Assembly (NCBI GenBank): GCA_902825945.1
Contig: CADECY010000055.1
Coordinates: 2,069 to 56,712, forward strand
DNA from: an uncultured Acidobacteriota bacterium
Lineage (GTDB): Bacteria; Acidobacteriota; Terriglobia; Bryobacterales; Bryobacteraceae
Reading direction: 5' to 3'
DNA length: 54,644 bases
Shown here in pieces: positions 33,249 through 41,461 of the stretch (position 1 is its first letter; every line of letters starts with the position of its first letter). The notes beneath the pieces were generated by a model that had not been told where the DNA came from, searched no databases, and saw only the letters and a list, made by a program, of their open reading frames with translations. The position numbers and the translations under genes are program-made.

Positions 33249-34349
33249 CTAGCCGCGCGCCCGGCATACCAGTCCCGCAACCGCGAAATACAGTGCACCG
33301 AAGGCCGGCCGCTGCTGGAAGTGATACTCGGCGAGGCAGTGGACCAGTACGAATAGGAGCCCGATACCGTGGATCGAGTCCCACGCTGGTTTGGCGATGA
33401 CCGCGGCGATCGCGATCATCAGCAGGAGGAATGGAACTCCTCCCTCGGCCGCCCACTGTGCCCAGTCATTGTGGGCCTGGTTGTCGAAGTGGCCGGTGTC
33501 GAAAGTCGCATAAGCCGGATAGACCTGCGACCACGTTCCGAGTCCCCAGCCTGCCACCGGCCGGTCCATCGCCATGCGGATCGTGGACTTCGTGAGTGAT
33601 GCACGTTCCACGGCGGCCTGCGTCCGGTCGAAGCGCGCCGCGAGCGTGCTCCATCCCGTGACGCCAGCGAACAGGATGACGAACAACGCGAGCAGCGCGA
33701 TCAGGCTCATTCCTGGCCGCACCTGATCGCGGCGCCGCCACATCAGCCAGAGCACCACGGGCGTTTCGAGCGCGACCAGTGCGGTCCCCGCCACTGATCC
33801 GCCCACCAGCACCGAAACGCCCATCACCGCCGCCATCGCCGCGGCGGGCCACGATCCGCGTGCCTGCACCAACATCGCGGGTAGTGTCAGTTCGATGAAC
33901 GCGGCATATTGATTCGGATTCACGAACGGACCCATCACGCGTGAATCGAAGCCCGTGTCGAACAGCCAGAGAGCCTTGCCCGGCGCGGTGAATTCTCCGA
34001 GAATCGCGGCGATCGACACGCCGCCTCCGAACCATCCGAGCGCCGTAATCGCACGTTCGGTGTCCAGAGAAGATGCGATCCACGCGCATGCGGCCCACGC
34101 GAACCACAAGAGAGCGGCATCCGCGGTAGCCCAGCGATAGACGGTGACACCGTTCGCCAGTTGGATCAGCGCCCACGCGGCGGGCGCGAGCAATAGAACG
34201 TGAATCGGCGCGATGCCCGGGCGCTCGCGGCGCCAAACGGAAATCGCGGCGAGAGCGAACACCAGCACCTGTTCGATATGCCACGGCCAGCGATGTGGAA
34301 TCCACGCGGCGAGGACTCCGGCGGCGATCACGCAGGTGAATGCGATCAC
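33249..34349 (-). CDS. O-antigen ligase/polymerase-like membrane protein
   Basis: 366 residues from GTG 34349, which overlaps the preceding stop (GTGA). About 10 helices and the Wzy/WaaL pattern: a long periplasmic loop with DTGHFDNQAHNDWAQWAAEG. The conserved His/Asn of this loop is in NQAHNDW. Such proteins ligate or polymerise surface glycans on lipid carriers. An upstream extension of the frame is the shadow of the TPR gene. Operon with a lipid kinase and YfhO. Confidence 0.85.
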   Translation of the reverse strand: MIAFTCVIAAGVLAAWIPHRWPWHIEQVLVFALAAISVWRRERPGIAPIHVLLLAPAAWALIQLANGVTVYRWATADAALLWFAWAACAWIASSLDTERAITALGWFGGGVSIAAILGEFTAPGKALWLFDTGFDSRVMGPFVNPNQYAAFIELTLPAMLVQARGSWPAAAMAAVMGVSVLVGGSVAGTALVALETPVVLWLMWRRRDQVRPGMSLIALLALFVILFAGVTGWSTLAARFDRTQAAVERASLTKSTIRMAMDRPVAGWGLGTWSQVYPAYATFDTGHFDNQAHNDWAQWAAEGGVPFLLLMIAIAAVIAKPAWDSIHGIGLLFVLVHCLAEYHFQQRPAFGALYFAVAGLVCRARG

Positions 34350-35470
34350 GGCCTGGGTCCGGTCTCGGCGCTCATTACCGCGATCGGTCCTTCGGCTCGC
34401 ATCGTGCCGGGCGGCCGCTGGTAGCCAAGTGAAATGCGAACGGCGGATTTCCGCTCGAGCGTGAAATCGAGGTTGCCTCCGCCCTCGCCGGAGGCTGCCA
34501 CCTCGTCCGACTCCGCGATCGTTTCTCCGGAAGGGCTCCATGCCGAAACGCGCCACCGCAAACCCGACGACTTCAATCCGCCAGCGGGACTCGTGAGTGA
34601 GGTCCGCATGCTCCACGTCAAGCGGACCCGTCCAGACGGAATCAGCGCGAGCCGCGACAGCAATTCCACCTCTTCCGGTTGTTCTCCATCGAGTTGAATT
34701 CGCCATGCGCCGTCACTCTCGTGGGCGCGCTCGCCGGTCCAGCGAGTGGCGTGTCCGGGTGCGATCCGTTCCGCTTCGCCGAGCCGGTAGGCGCCTGCCA
34801 ACGCCCCGGCGAGCGACTTCGCTGCCGGTTCCTGACCAGCGCCGAGCCCGGCCGCGACACGCGCCGCCAGATCGATGCGCTGCCGGCGCACGAGAAAGTT
34901 GCCGTACGCCAGCCGGACATCGCGCCTCGGGGGAAGATCGTCGAACGGCACCCCCGCCACGGAATCGAGTGCCCAGGAGAGATCGAACAGCGGTGCCGGG
35001 TCACCGTAGGACATGGCCAGCGCCTCGCGAGTCCAGCGGCGAAACTCAGCGGCCTTGTCCTGCCGGAAGTAGAAGTTCGCGAGCGCCCAGCGCGGGTCGT
35101 ACTTGTTGCTGCGAGCGGCGGCGCGGAGAAGCTGCTTTTCCGCCTCAGCCGTATCGCCGTTCAACTCGAGGGCGAGCGCCAGCTTCTGAATCACCCGTTC
35201 ATCGAGCGGCGCGATCGCCGTGGCGCGCCTGAGTTCAGCTACGCTGTCCTCGCGCGCGGCATCGCGCCAGGCTGCGACAGCGATCGCATAGGCGGCGTTA
35301 TCGGGGTCGCGGCGGGCGGCTGCCTCGGCGCCGGCTCGGGTGCCGGACGAAAACTCGAAATCCGCCAGCGCCCTGCGCGCCGATCCGGCCATTGCGAACA
35401 CCAAGGCCAGCGAAACACCACAGCGTAGGGCCAGCACGAACGCGGTCACTTCTCCTACAATGTAAGCCAT
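34346..35470 (-). CDS. membrane-anchored protein with TPR-like repeats
   Basis: About 374 residues. A hydrophobic segment near the start (VTAFVLALRCGVSLALVFAM) serves as signal or anchor. Helical TPR-like repeats follow (DNAAYAIAVAAWRDAAREDS, ERVIQKLALALELNGDTAEA), then a C-terminal beta-rich domain (VRLTWSMRTSLTSPAGGLKS). The start is either ATG 35470 or GTG 35449; the first overlaps the divergent gene's ATG at 35469 by two bases (CATG), so GTG 35449 is more comfortable. It precedes the O-antigen ligase in the same operon and may scaffold it. Confidence 0.7.
   Translation of the reverse strand: MAYIVGEVTAFVLALRCGVSLALVFAMAGSARRALADFEFSSGTRAGAEAAARRDPDNAAYAIAVAAWRDAAREDSVAELRRATAIAPLDERVIQKLALALELNGDTAEAEKQLLRAAARSNKYDPRWALANFYFRQDKAAEFRRWTREALAMSYGDPAPLFDLSWALDSVAGVPFDDLPPRRDVRLAYGNFLVRRQRIDLAARVAAGLGAGQEPAAKSLAGALAGAYRLGEAERIAPGHATRWTGERAHESDGAWRIQLDGEQPEEVELLSRLALIPSGRVRLTWSMRTSLTSPAGGLKSSGLRWRVSAWSPSGETIAESDEVAASGEGGGNLDFTLERKSAVRISLGYQRPPGTMRAEGPIAVMSAETGPRP
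35456..35461 (+). promoter_or_regulatory. candidate -10 (TACAAT), leaderless arrangement
   Basis: TACAAT ends 7 nt before the ATG at 35469. There is no ribosome site between. It lies inside the 5' end of the divergent TPR gene. Confidence 0.4.
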
Positions 35471-36377
35471 GCTTGATCGGAGTGCGAGTCTTTTCTTGGG
35501 CCTCACGCTCGTTTCCTGGAGCGGCGCGTTCGCGGCCTCGCTTGGAGTCGCCACCGGCGGTGGACCGTACAAGCTCGACGACGCCACCATTCAAGGAACC
35601 GCGACTCTTCGCGAAGGCTCGACCGTCGAGACTCTCTCGTCGCCATCGAACTTGCGGCTGACCAACGGCGCGCGGTTCGAACTGGACGCCGCTTCCCGCG
35701 CGCGGGTTTTCCGCGATCGTGTGGTTCTCGAGCGTGGTTCCGGTGAGTTCGTCTCCGGCCCCACGTTCCGCGTCGAATCGAAGTCGCTTCGGTTCTCGGC
35801 CGGCGAACCGGGTGTTCGCGCCAGGATCGCCGTGCGTGAAGATCGCAAGGTTCAGATCGCTTCCGCCTCGGGCAGGATGCACGTTCGCAATGCCGGGGGC
35901 ATGTTGATCTCGAATGTCGACCCCGGCCTCGCGCTCGAATTCGAGCCGCAGGCTGGCGGTGCGGCGCTTCCATCGAGCTTCGTCGGCTGTTTGCTCGAGA
36001 AGGACGGCAAGTTCGTGATCTATGACCAGACCACGAAGATGACGGTCGAACTCAAGAGTTCCGGGCCGGACCTGCGGCCGGAAGTCGGCAATCGCGTGCA
36101 AGCCAACGGCACTGCGCGGCCGGGACCGAACAACTCGCAGACCCTCGACGTCACCACGATCACCCAGATTGAAAAGGGCGGCTGCTCCGACATTGCGCAA
36201 TTGATCAACGCGGACCGTCCGCCCGCCACCGCCGGTGGGCGTACTCCCGCGGGTGAACCGAGAGGTGGCGGAATGTCGGCGGGAACGAAGGTCGCGATCA
36301 TCGCAGGCGTGATTGCTGGCGGCGCGGGTGGCGCCCTCGCGGCAACGCAAGGCGGAAGCGACAACAGGTCGCGCTAA
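35469..36377 (+). CDS. secreted FecR-like protein with C-terminal membrane anchor
   Basis: 302 residues with a signal peptide (LFLGLTLVSWSGAFAAS) and a beta-rich domain of FecR type (LDDATIQGTATLREGSTVET, SNLRLTNGARFELDAASRAR). The C-terminus has a Gly/Ala-rich helix (TKVAIIAGVIAGGAGGALAA) that may span the membrane. No FecI-type sigma or TonB receptor is near, so signalling by that route is unsupported. The gene starts at ATG 35469 with a -10-like TACAAT 7 nt before it. Confidence 0.7.
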   Translation: MLDRSASLFLGLTLVSWSGAFAASLGVATGGGPYKLDDATIQGTATLREGSTVETLSSPSNLRLTNGARFELDAASRARVFRDRVVLERGSGEFVSGPTFRVESKSLRFSAGEPGVRARIAVREDRKVQIASASGRMHVRNAGGMLISNVDPGLALEFEPQAGGAALPSSFVGCLLEKDGKFVIYDQTTKMTVELKSSGPDLRPEVGNRVQANGTARPGPNNSQTLDVTTITQIEKGGCSDIAQLINADRPPATAGGRTPAGEPRGGGMSAGTKVAIIAGVIAGGAGGALAATQGGSDNRSR

Positions 36378-36432
36378 ATCCGCTCCTTGCGGTACGCTGT
36401 TAGTTCTTTGATCGCTCTCCCGGAGACAACCT

Positions 36433-37305
36433 GTGCAATGGTTTGACTACGCGGCTCCCGCCTCGCTGGCTGAAGCCGTATCGATACTCGCCGGACATCC
36501 CGATGCCCGGCTGCTCGCGGGCGGAACGGACCTTCTGGTTCAACTCCGCTCCCGCCGCAAACAGACTTCGCTCGTCGTGGATGCCAAGCGCATTCCCGAA
36601 CTGTCGGAGCTCACCTACGATCCGGCGAAGGGGCTGACGCTCGGCGCGTCGGTCGCCTGCTACCGGATCTATAACGACGCGGCCGTCCGGGCCGCATAGC
36701 CGTCGCTCGCGGAGGTGGCGTCGATCATCGGCGGTACCGCGATTCAGGGCCGCGCCTCGATCGGCGGGAACCTGTGCAACGCCGCGCCGAGCGCGGATGC
36801 GATTCCGCTGCTGATTGCGCTGGGTGCGGCCGTTCGAGCCGTCAGCGCCTCGGGCGAGCGCACGATCGCTGCGGAGGACTTCTGTGTCGCGCCGGGTAGG
36901 AACTGCCTGAACCCGGGCGAAATCGTGGTGAGCATCCGGATCCCCGCGCCCGGCGCCGGCTTCGGCGCGCACTATCTCCGCTTCATTCCGCGCAACGAAA
37001 TGGATATCGCGGTGGTGGGCGCAGGCGTTTCCGTCCGCATCGCTGATGGCAAGATCACCGCGGCGCGCGTCGCGCTGGCATCCGTTGCGCCCACGCCCGT
37101 ATTCGTGAAGGCCGCGGGCGATTCGCTCATCGGGAAGGCACCCACGCCGGAAGCGTTCGCCGCGGCGGGTGAGTTCGCCAAGGCCGCCGCCTCACCGATC
37201 ACCGACATGCGCGGCACGGTCGAGTATCGCCGCCATTTGTGTTCCGTATTGACGCGCCGCGCGCTCGAAGCCGCGGCCGCCGCCGCGCAGGGAGGAAAGC
37301 ACTGA
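36433..37305 (+). pseudogene. xanthine-dehydrogenase-family FAD subunit gene with in-frame amber codon
   Basis: From GTG 36433, MQWFDYAAPASLAEAVSILA and LLAGGTDLLVQLRSRRKQ form the FAD-binding N-terminal part. TAG at 36697-36699 interrupts AVRAA*PSLAEVASIIGGTAI, where family members read AxYPxLAEVA. The frame then runs on intact through GRASIGGNLCNAAPSADAIP to the CO-dehydrogenase flavoprotein C-terminus and stops at TGA 37303-37305. No other damage is visible and the partner genes are intact. It could be a real nonsense mutation, read-through, a two-piece translation with restart at GTG 36715, or a base-call error. Confidence 0.85.
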
Positions 37306-37790
37306 TGCAGTCGAAGGTCCATGTTCAAACCACGATCAACGGCGAGGCTGCAGAGTTTCTTTGCGAGCCGCGCCAGAGCCTGCTCGAGTGCCTGCGCGAC
37401 ATCCTCACGCTCACCGGCACCAAGGAAGGCTGCAATGACGGCAACTGCGGCGCCTGCACCGTGATGATGGATGGGCGCATCGTCACGTCGTGTCTGGTGC
37501 TCGGGTGCGAGGCAGAGGGCGCGAAGATCGAAACTGTCGAGGGCATCGCGAAAGGATCGCAACTGCATCCGCTGCAGAAGGCGTTTCTCGAAAACGCCGC
37601 GTTGCAGTGCGGAATCTGCACGCCCGGTTTCCTGGTGGCGGCGAAGGCGCTGCTCGATCAGGAACCCGACCCGTCCGAGGAGCGGATTCGCTTCTGGCTG
37701 GCGAACAATCTTTGCCGGTGCACTGGCTATGACAAGATCATCCGCGCGGTTCAGCAGGCCGCGCGTGAGATGCGAGAGGTGAACGCATGA
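37305..37790 (+). CDS. xanthine-dehydrogenase-family 2Fe-2S subunit
   Basis: 161 residues from ATG 37305 (overlaps the previous TGA by one base). Both iron-sulfur clusters are visible: the N-terminal plant-type site GCNDGNCGACTVMMDG with a later C, and the C-terminal site LQCGICTPGF with NLCRCTGYDKI. It passes electrons from the molybdenum centre to FAD. Middle gene of a FAD / FeS / Mo set. Confidence 0.95.
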   Translation: MQSKVHVQTTINGEAAEFLCEPRQSLLECLRDILTLTGTKEGCNDGNCGACTVMMDGRIVTSCLVLGCEAEGAKIETVEGIAKGSQLHPLQKAFLENAALQCGICTPGFLVAAKALLDQEPDPSEERIRFWLANNLCRCTGYDKIIRAVQQAAREMREVNA

Positions 37791-40030
37791 GCACGACCTA
37801 TCGAGTGTTGGGTACGCGCCCGGTTCGTCACGACGGCGCGGACAAGGTTACGGGCCGCGCGATCTACGGCGGCGATTTTCAGATGGCGGGACTGCTGCAC
37901 GGATTCATCCTGCGCAGTCCGCATGCGCATGCGCGCATCAAACGGATCGATACGAGCAAGGCGGAGGCCTATCCGGGTGTGAAGGCCGTGGTCACCGCCG
38001 CGGACTTCCCAGACGCAGCCGAGAAGATGGTGGACTTCGGCGAAGGCGACACCCCGCTTTCCTACGTGCGGGGCAACGTGCTCGCGAGCGGCAAGGTTCT
38101 TTATCGCGGACACGCGGTTGCTGGCGTCGCGGCGATCAATGCGCATGTCGCGGAAGAGGCGGCCCAACTGATCGAGATCGAATACGAGCCGCTGCCCTGC
38201 GTGCTCAACGCGCCCGATGGGATGAAGCCCGGCGCGCCGATTCTGCACGAGAGCTTACGTACGAAAGAACTCGGCGAAATGGGGTCGGAGCCCAGCAATT
38301 GCGCTGAACATTTTCGGCACGTGATGGGCGACAGCGCAGCCGGATTCGCACAGGCCGATGTGATTATCGAGCGCGAGTTCAATACCGCGACCGTCCATCA
38401 GGGTTACATCGAGCCCCACAATGCGACGGCGCTGTGGAATACCGATGGCCGCATTCTGATCTGGTGCAGCACGCAGGGATCGTTCGTCGTGCGCGACGCG
38501 ACCGCGTGCGTGCTCGACATCCCGGTTTCGCGAGTCAAGGTGACGCCTCTCGAAATCGGCGGTGGATTCGGCGGCAAGATCCCGGTCTATCTCGAACCGG
38601 TCGCGGCGCTGCTTTCGAAGAAGTCCGGACGCCCGGTGAAGATCATCATGACGCGCAAGGATGTCTTCGAGGCCACCGGACCCACGCCCGGGAGCTACAT
38701 GAAGGTGAAGATCGGCGCGAAGAAAGACGGCACGATCACGGCGGCGCAAGCGTTTCTCGCCTTCGAGGCGGGTGCCTATCCCGGCGCGATGGTGGGTCCG
38801 GCGGGCATGACCGTTTTCGCGGCCTACGGTATCGCGAACCAGACGATCGACGGCTACGATGTCGTGGTGAACAAGCCCAGTACGGCGGCCTATCGCGCGC
38901 CTGGCGCTCCGAATGCCGCGTTCGCCACCGAATCGGTCATGGACGAACTCGCGGACAAGCTCGGAATCGACCCGATCGATCTGCGCTTGAAGAACGCGGC
39001 CAAGGAAGGCACGCGCCGCGCCGACGGTCCGAAGTTCAAGCGCATCGGCTGCATCGAAGTGCTCGAGGCGATGAAGAATAGCGAGCACTACAAGTCGCCG
39101 CTCGGCGGCCCGAATCGCGGCCGCGGCGTGGCAATCGGCTTCTGGTTCAATGTCGGGCTGCCCTCCGCCTGCACGATTTCGGTGAACGCCGATGGCACGG
39201 CGAACCTCGTCGAAGGCTCCACCGATATCGGTGGCACGCGGACCTCGATCGCGATGCAAGCGGCCGAAGTGCTCGGGATCCCAGTCGATCGCGTGCAGCC
39301 ATCGGTTGTCGATACCGATAGCGTCGGCTTCACCGCGGTGACGGGCGGCTCGCGCGTGACGTTCGCCACCGGCATGGCGGCGTACGAAGCCGCGCAAGAC
39401 GTGATTCGACAGATGAGAGAGCGCGCGGCGAAACTGTGGGAAGTGGACGCGAGCGAGGTCAAAGCCGAGCACGGCGTCTTCAGCCAGAACGGACACTCGA
39501 TGACTTTCGCGGAACTGGCCGCGAAAGTGGGCGAAACCGGCGGACCCGTCGTGGGCCGCGCCACGGTGAATCCGCGCGGTGTCGGGGGATCGTTCGCGGG
39601 TGCGATCGCCGATGTCGAGGTCGATCCGGAGACGGGCAAGACCACGATCGTGCGCTTCACTTCGGTTCAGGACGCCGGCAAGGCGATCCACCCGGCTTAT
39701 GTCGAAGGACAGATGCAGGGCGGAAGTGTCCAGGGTATCGGCTGGGCGCTCAACGAAGAGTACTACATGCGGCCGGACGGCACGATGATGAATTCGAGCC
39801 TGCTCGACTATCGCATGCCGACCTCGCTCGATCTCCCGATGATCGAGACGATCATCGTCGAGGTTCCGAATCCGGGACATCCGTTCGGCGTGCGCGGTGT
39901 CGGTGAAGCGAACATCGTCCCGCCGACTCCCGCCATCGCCAACGCGATTCGCGGTGCGATCGGCGTGCGGATGAATCGGCTGCCGATGAATCCGCCCGCG
40001 ATCATGGAAGCGATCTGGTCGAAATCCTGA
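37787..40030 (+). CDS. xanthine-dehydrogenase-family molybdopterin-binding subunit
   Basis: 747 residues, the large Mo subunit. Features: GADKVTGRAIYGGDFQMAGL, IEIEYEPLPCVLNAPDGM, the molybdopterin loops VTPLEIGGGFGGKIPVYL and YRAPGAPNAAFATESVMDEL, and the late GVGEANIVPPTPAIANAIRG, with the conserved GVGEAN Glu of the active site. The ATG overlaps the FeS gene stop (ATGA). It hydroxylates or oxidises an organic substrate in the cytoplasm; the identity (xanthine, aldehyde, carbon monoxide, aromatic) cannot be read. The loop AYRAPGAPN lacks the CO dehydrogenase Cys signature. Confidence 0.93.
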   Translation: MSTTYRVLGTRPVRHDGADKVTGRAIYGGDFQMAGLLHGFILRSPHAHARIKRIDTSKAEAYPGVKAVVTAADFPDAAEKMVDFGEGDTPLSYVRGNVLASGKVLYRGHAVAGVAAINAHVAEEAAQLIEIEYEPLPCVLNAPDGMKPGAPILHESLRTKELGEMGSEPSNCAEHFRHVMGDSAAGFAQADVIIEREFNTATVHQGYIEPHNATALWNTDGRILIWCSTQGSFVVRDATACVLDIPVSRVKVTPLEIGGGFGGKIPVYLEPVAALLSKKSGRPVKIIMTRKDVFEATGPTPGSYMKVKIGAKKDGTITAAQAFLAFEAGAYPGAMVGPAGMTVFAAYGIANQTIDGYDVVVNKPSTAAYRAPGAPNAAFATESVMDELADKLGIDPIDLRLKNAAKEGTRRADGPKFKRIGCIEVLEAMKNSEHYKSPLGGPNRGRGVAIGFWFNVGLPSACTISVNADGTANLVEGSTDIGGTRTSIAMQAAEVLGIPVDRVQPSVVDTDSVGFTAVTGGSRVTFATGMAAYEAAQDVIRQMRERAAKLWEVDASEVKAEHGVFSQNGHSMTFAELAAKVGETGGPVVGRATVNPRGVGGSFAGAIADVEVDPETGKTTIVRFTSVQDAGKAIHPAYVEGQMQGGSVQGIGWALNEEYYMRPDGTMMNSSLLDYRMPTSLDLPMIETIIVEVPNPGHPFGVRGVGEANIVPPTPAIANAIRGAIGVRMNRLPMNPPAIMEAIWSKS

Positions 40031-40031
40031 G

Positions 40032-40295
40032 ATGGCCACGGTCTTCATCCCCACGCTGCTGCAAGCCGTGACCGGCGGGCGCGGCGTGGTGGAGGCCGAG
40101 GGCTCCACTGTGCGGCGCATCGTCGAGGATCTCGAACGGCAGTTTCCGGGACTCGCGGACCGGCTGGTCGATGCCGGCCGCCTGCGTCCGAACGTATCAG
40201 TGGCGGTGGATGGCGAAGTGAGTCCTCTAGGGTTGTTGGAAAAGGTGGGCCCCGGGAGTGAGGTCCACTTCGTGACGGCGATCAAGGGAGGATGA
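40032..40295 (+). CDS. MoaD/ThiS-like sulfur-carrier protein
   Basis: 87 residues of ubiquitin-like fold: TVFIPTLLQAVTGGRGVVEA, LERQFPGLADRLVDAGRLRP, and the C-terminal Gly-Gly (AIKGG) that is thiocarboxylated for sulfur transfer. It follows the molybdenum subunit by 1 bp, so may supply dithiolene sulfur or a specialised cofactor to this enzyme. A general MoaE partner is not nearby. Confidence 0.85.
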   Translation: MATVFIPTLLQAVTGGRGVVEAEGSTVRRIVEDLERQFPGLADRLVDAGRLRPNVSVAVDGEVSPLGLLEKVGPGSEVHFVTAIKGG

Positions 40296-40405
40296 ACTGA
40301 TCGAGTTCGACCCGATCGTCGCCCAGGTGCCGAACTGGACCTTATCGTAGAGCCGCCTCGCCGCGGTTCCGCCCACTGGCGGCGGATGTTATATTGGCAG
40401 GGACC

Positions 40406-41440
40406 ATGACGATTCGAACCCTGACCGCCCTGTCTTCCGCCGCGCTACTCACTCTTGTTTCCTGCGCCCCCGTCGAGACCAAACAGGCCGAAAAGAAAGC
40501 CGAGGCTCCGCCGAGTGCCGGAACCGTCGAGCGCACCGATCCGGCGGTGAACGATCTCATTCCCGCCGATGCCAAGATCGAAAAGCTCGCGGGAGGCATG
40601 GGCTTCATCGAAGGTCCGCTGTGGATGAAGGCCGGACACCTGCTGTTCAGCGATGTCACCGGCAACAAGATCTGGAAGTGGACTCCCGGCTCGGACAAGG
40701 CTGAGACGTTCCTCGAAAAGTCCGGTGCCGACGAGTGCCCCGCCGGCTCCTACTGCGGGTCGAACGGCCTCAACCTCGGCAAAGACGGGCGAGTGCTCAT
40801 CTGCCAGCATACGCGGGGGCAGATTGTCGCGCTCGCGGCGGATGGCAAACAAACGGTGGTCGCGAGCAAGTTCGAGGGCAAGCGGTTGAACAGCCCGAAC
40901 GATCTGGTTTGGAAGTCCGACGGCAGCCTCTATTTCACCGATCCGCCCTACGGATTCCCGCAACAGGACAAAGATCCGAAAAAGGAACTGAAGTTCAACG
41001 GCATCTTCCGTCTCAACGCGGACGGAAAGTTGAAGCTGCTTCACAAGGACATGACGCGTCCGAACGGGCTCGCGTTCTCGCCCGACGAAAAGACGCTCTA
41101 CGTCGCCAATTCCGATCCCGAGAAGAAGCTCTGGCTGAAGTTCGCCGTCGCGGCGGATGGGTCGCTTGGCAAGCCCGAAGTGTTCGCGGACGTAACCAAG
41201 GAAGCCGCCGATGGTCTGCCCGACGGATTGAAGGTCGACAAGAAGGGCAACATCTTCGCCACCGGTCCCGGCGGCGTCTGGATCTTCACGCCGGAGGGCA
41301 AGCTGATTGGCAAGATCATGCCCACGGAAGTGCCCGCCAACGTGGGTTGGGGCGATGACGGAAAGACGCTCTACATGACGGCGCGCACGGGTTTGTACCG
41401 GATCAAGCTCTCGACCGAAGGCGCCATCCCCGGCATGTAG
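40406..41440 (+). CDS. SMP-30/gluconolactonase-like lipoprotein
   Basis: 344 residues from ATG 40406, with CAGGGA just upstream. Lipobox LLTLVSCAP. It has a six-bladed propeller of SMP-30/regucalcin type: GFIEGPLWMKAGHLLFSDVT (metal Glu), NGLNLGKDGR, NSPNDLVWKSDGSLYFTDPP (metal Asn and Asp), RPNGLAFSPDEKTLYVAN. Acts on lactones or sugars in the periplasm; no more precise assignment is possible. It precedes a sugar-oxidoreductase gene by 21 bp. Confidence 0.9.
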   Translation: MTIRTLTALSSAALLTLVSCAPVETKQAEKKAEAPPSAGTVERTDPAVNDLIPADAKIEKLAGGMGFIEGPLWMKAGHLLFSDVTGNKIWKWTPGSDKAETFLEKSGADECPAGSYCGSNGLNLGKDGRVLICQHTRGQIVALAADGKQTVVASKFEGKRLNSPNDLVWKSDGSLYFTDPPYGFPQQDKDPKKELKFNGIFRLNADGKLKLLHKDMTRPNGLAFSPDEKTLYVANSDPEKKLWLKFAVAADGSLGKPEVFADVTKEAADGLPDGLKVDKKGNIFATGPGGVWIFTPEGKLIGKIMPTEVPANVGWGDDGKTLYMTARTGLYRIKLSTEGAIPGM

Positions 41441-41461
41441 TAAATTGGTGGAGGAATCCGT

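Noticed and set aside
36433..37305. Genome-wide recoding of TAG
   Set aside because: TAG ends many ordinary genes here (for example at 26265, 27105, 41438), so TAG remains a stop.
38255..40285. Long antisense open frame of about 676 codons opposite the molybdenum subunit
   Set aside because: A mirror of GC-rich codon bias; composition is Arg/His/Asp-rich with no domain, and the sense strand is clearly coding.
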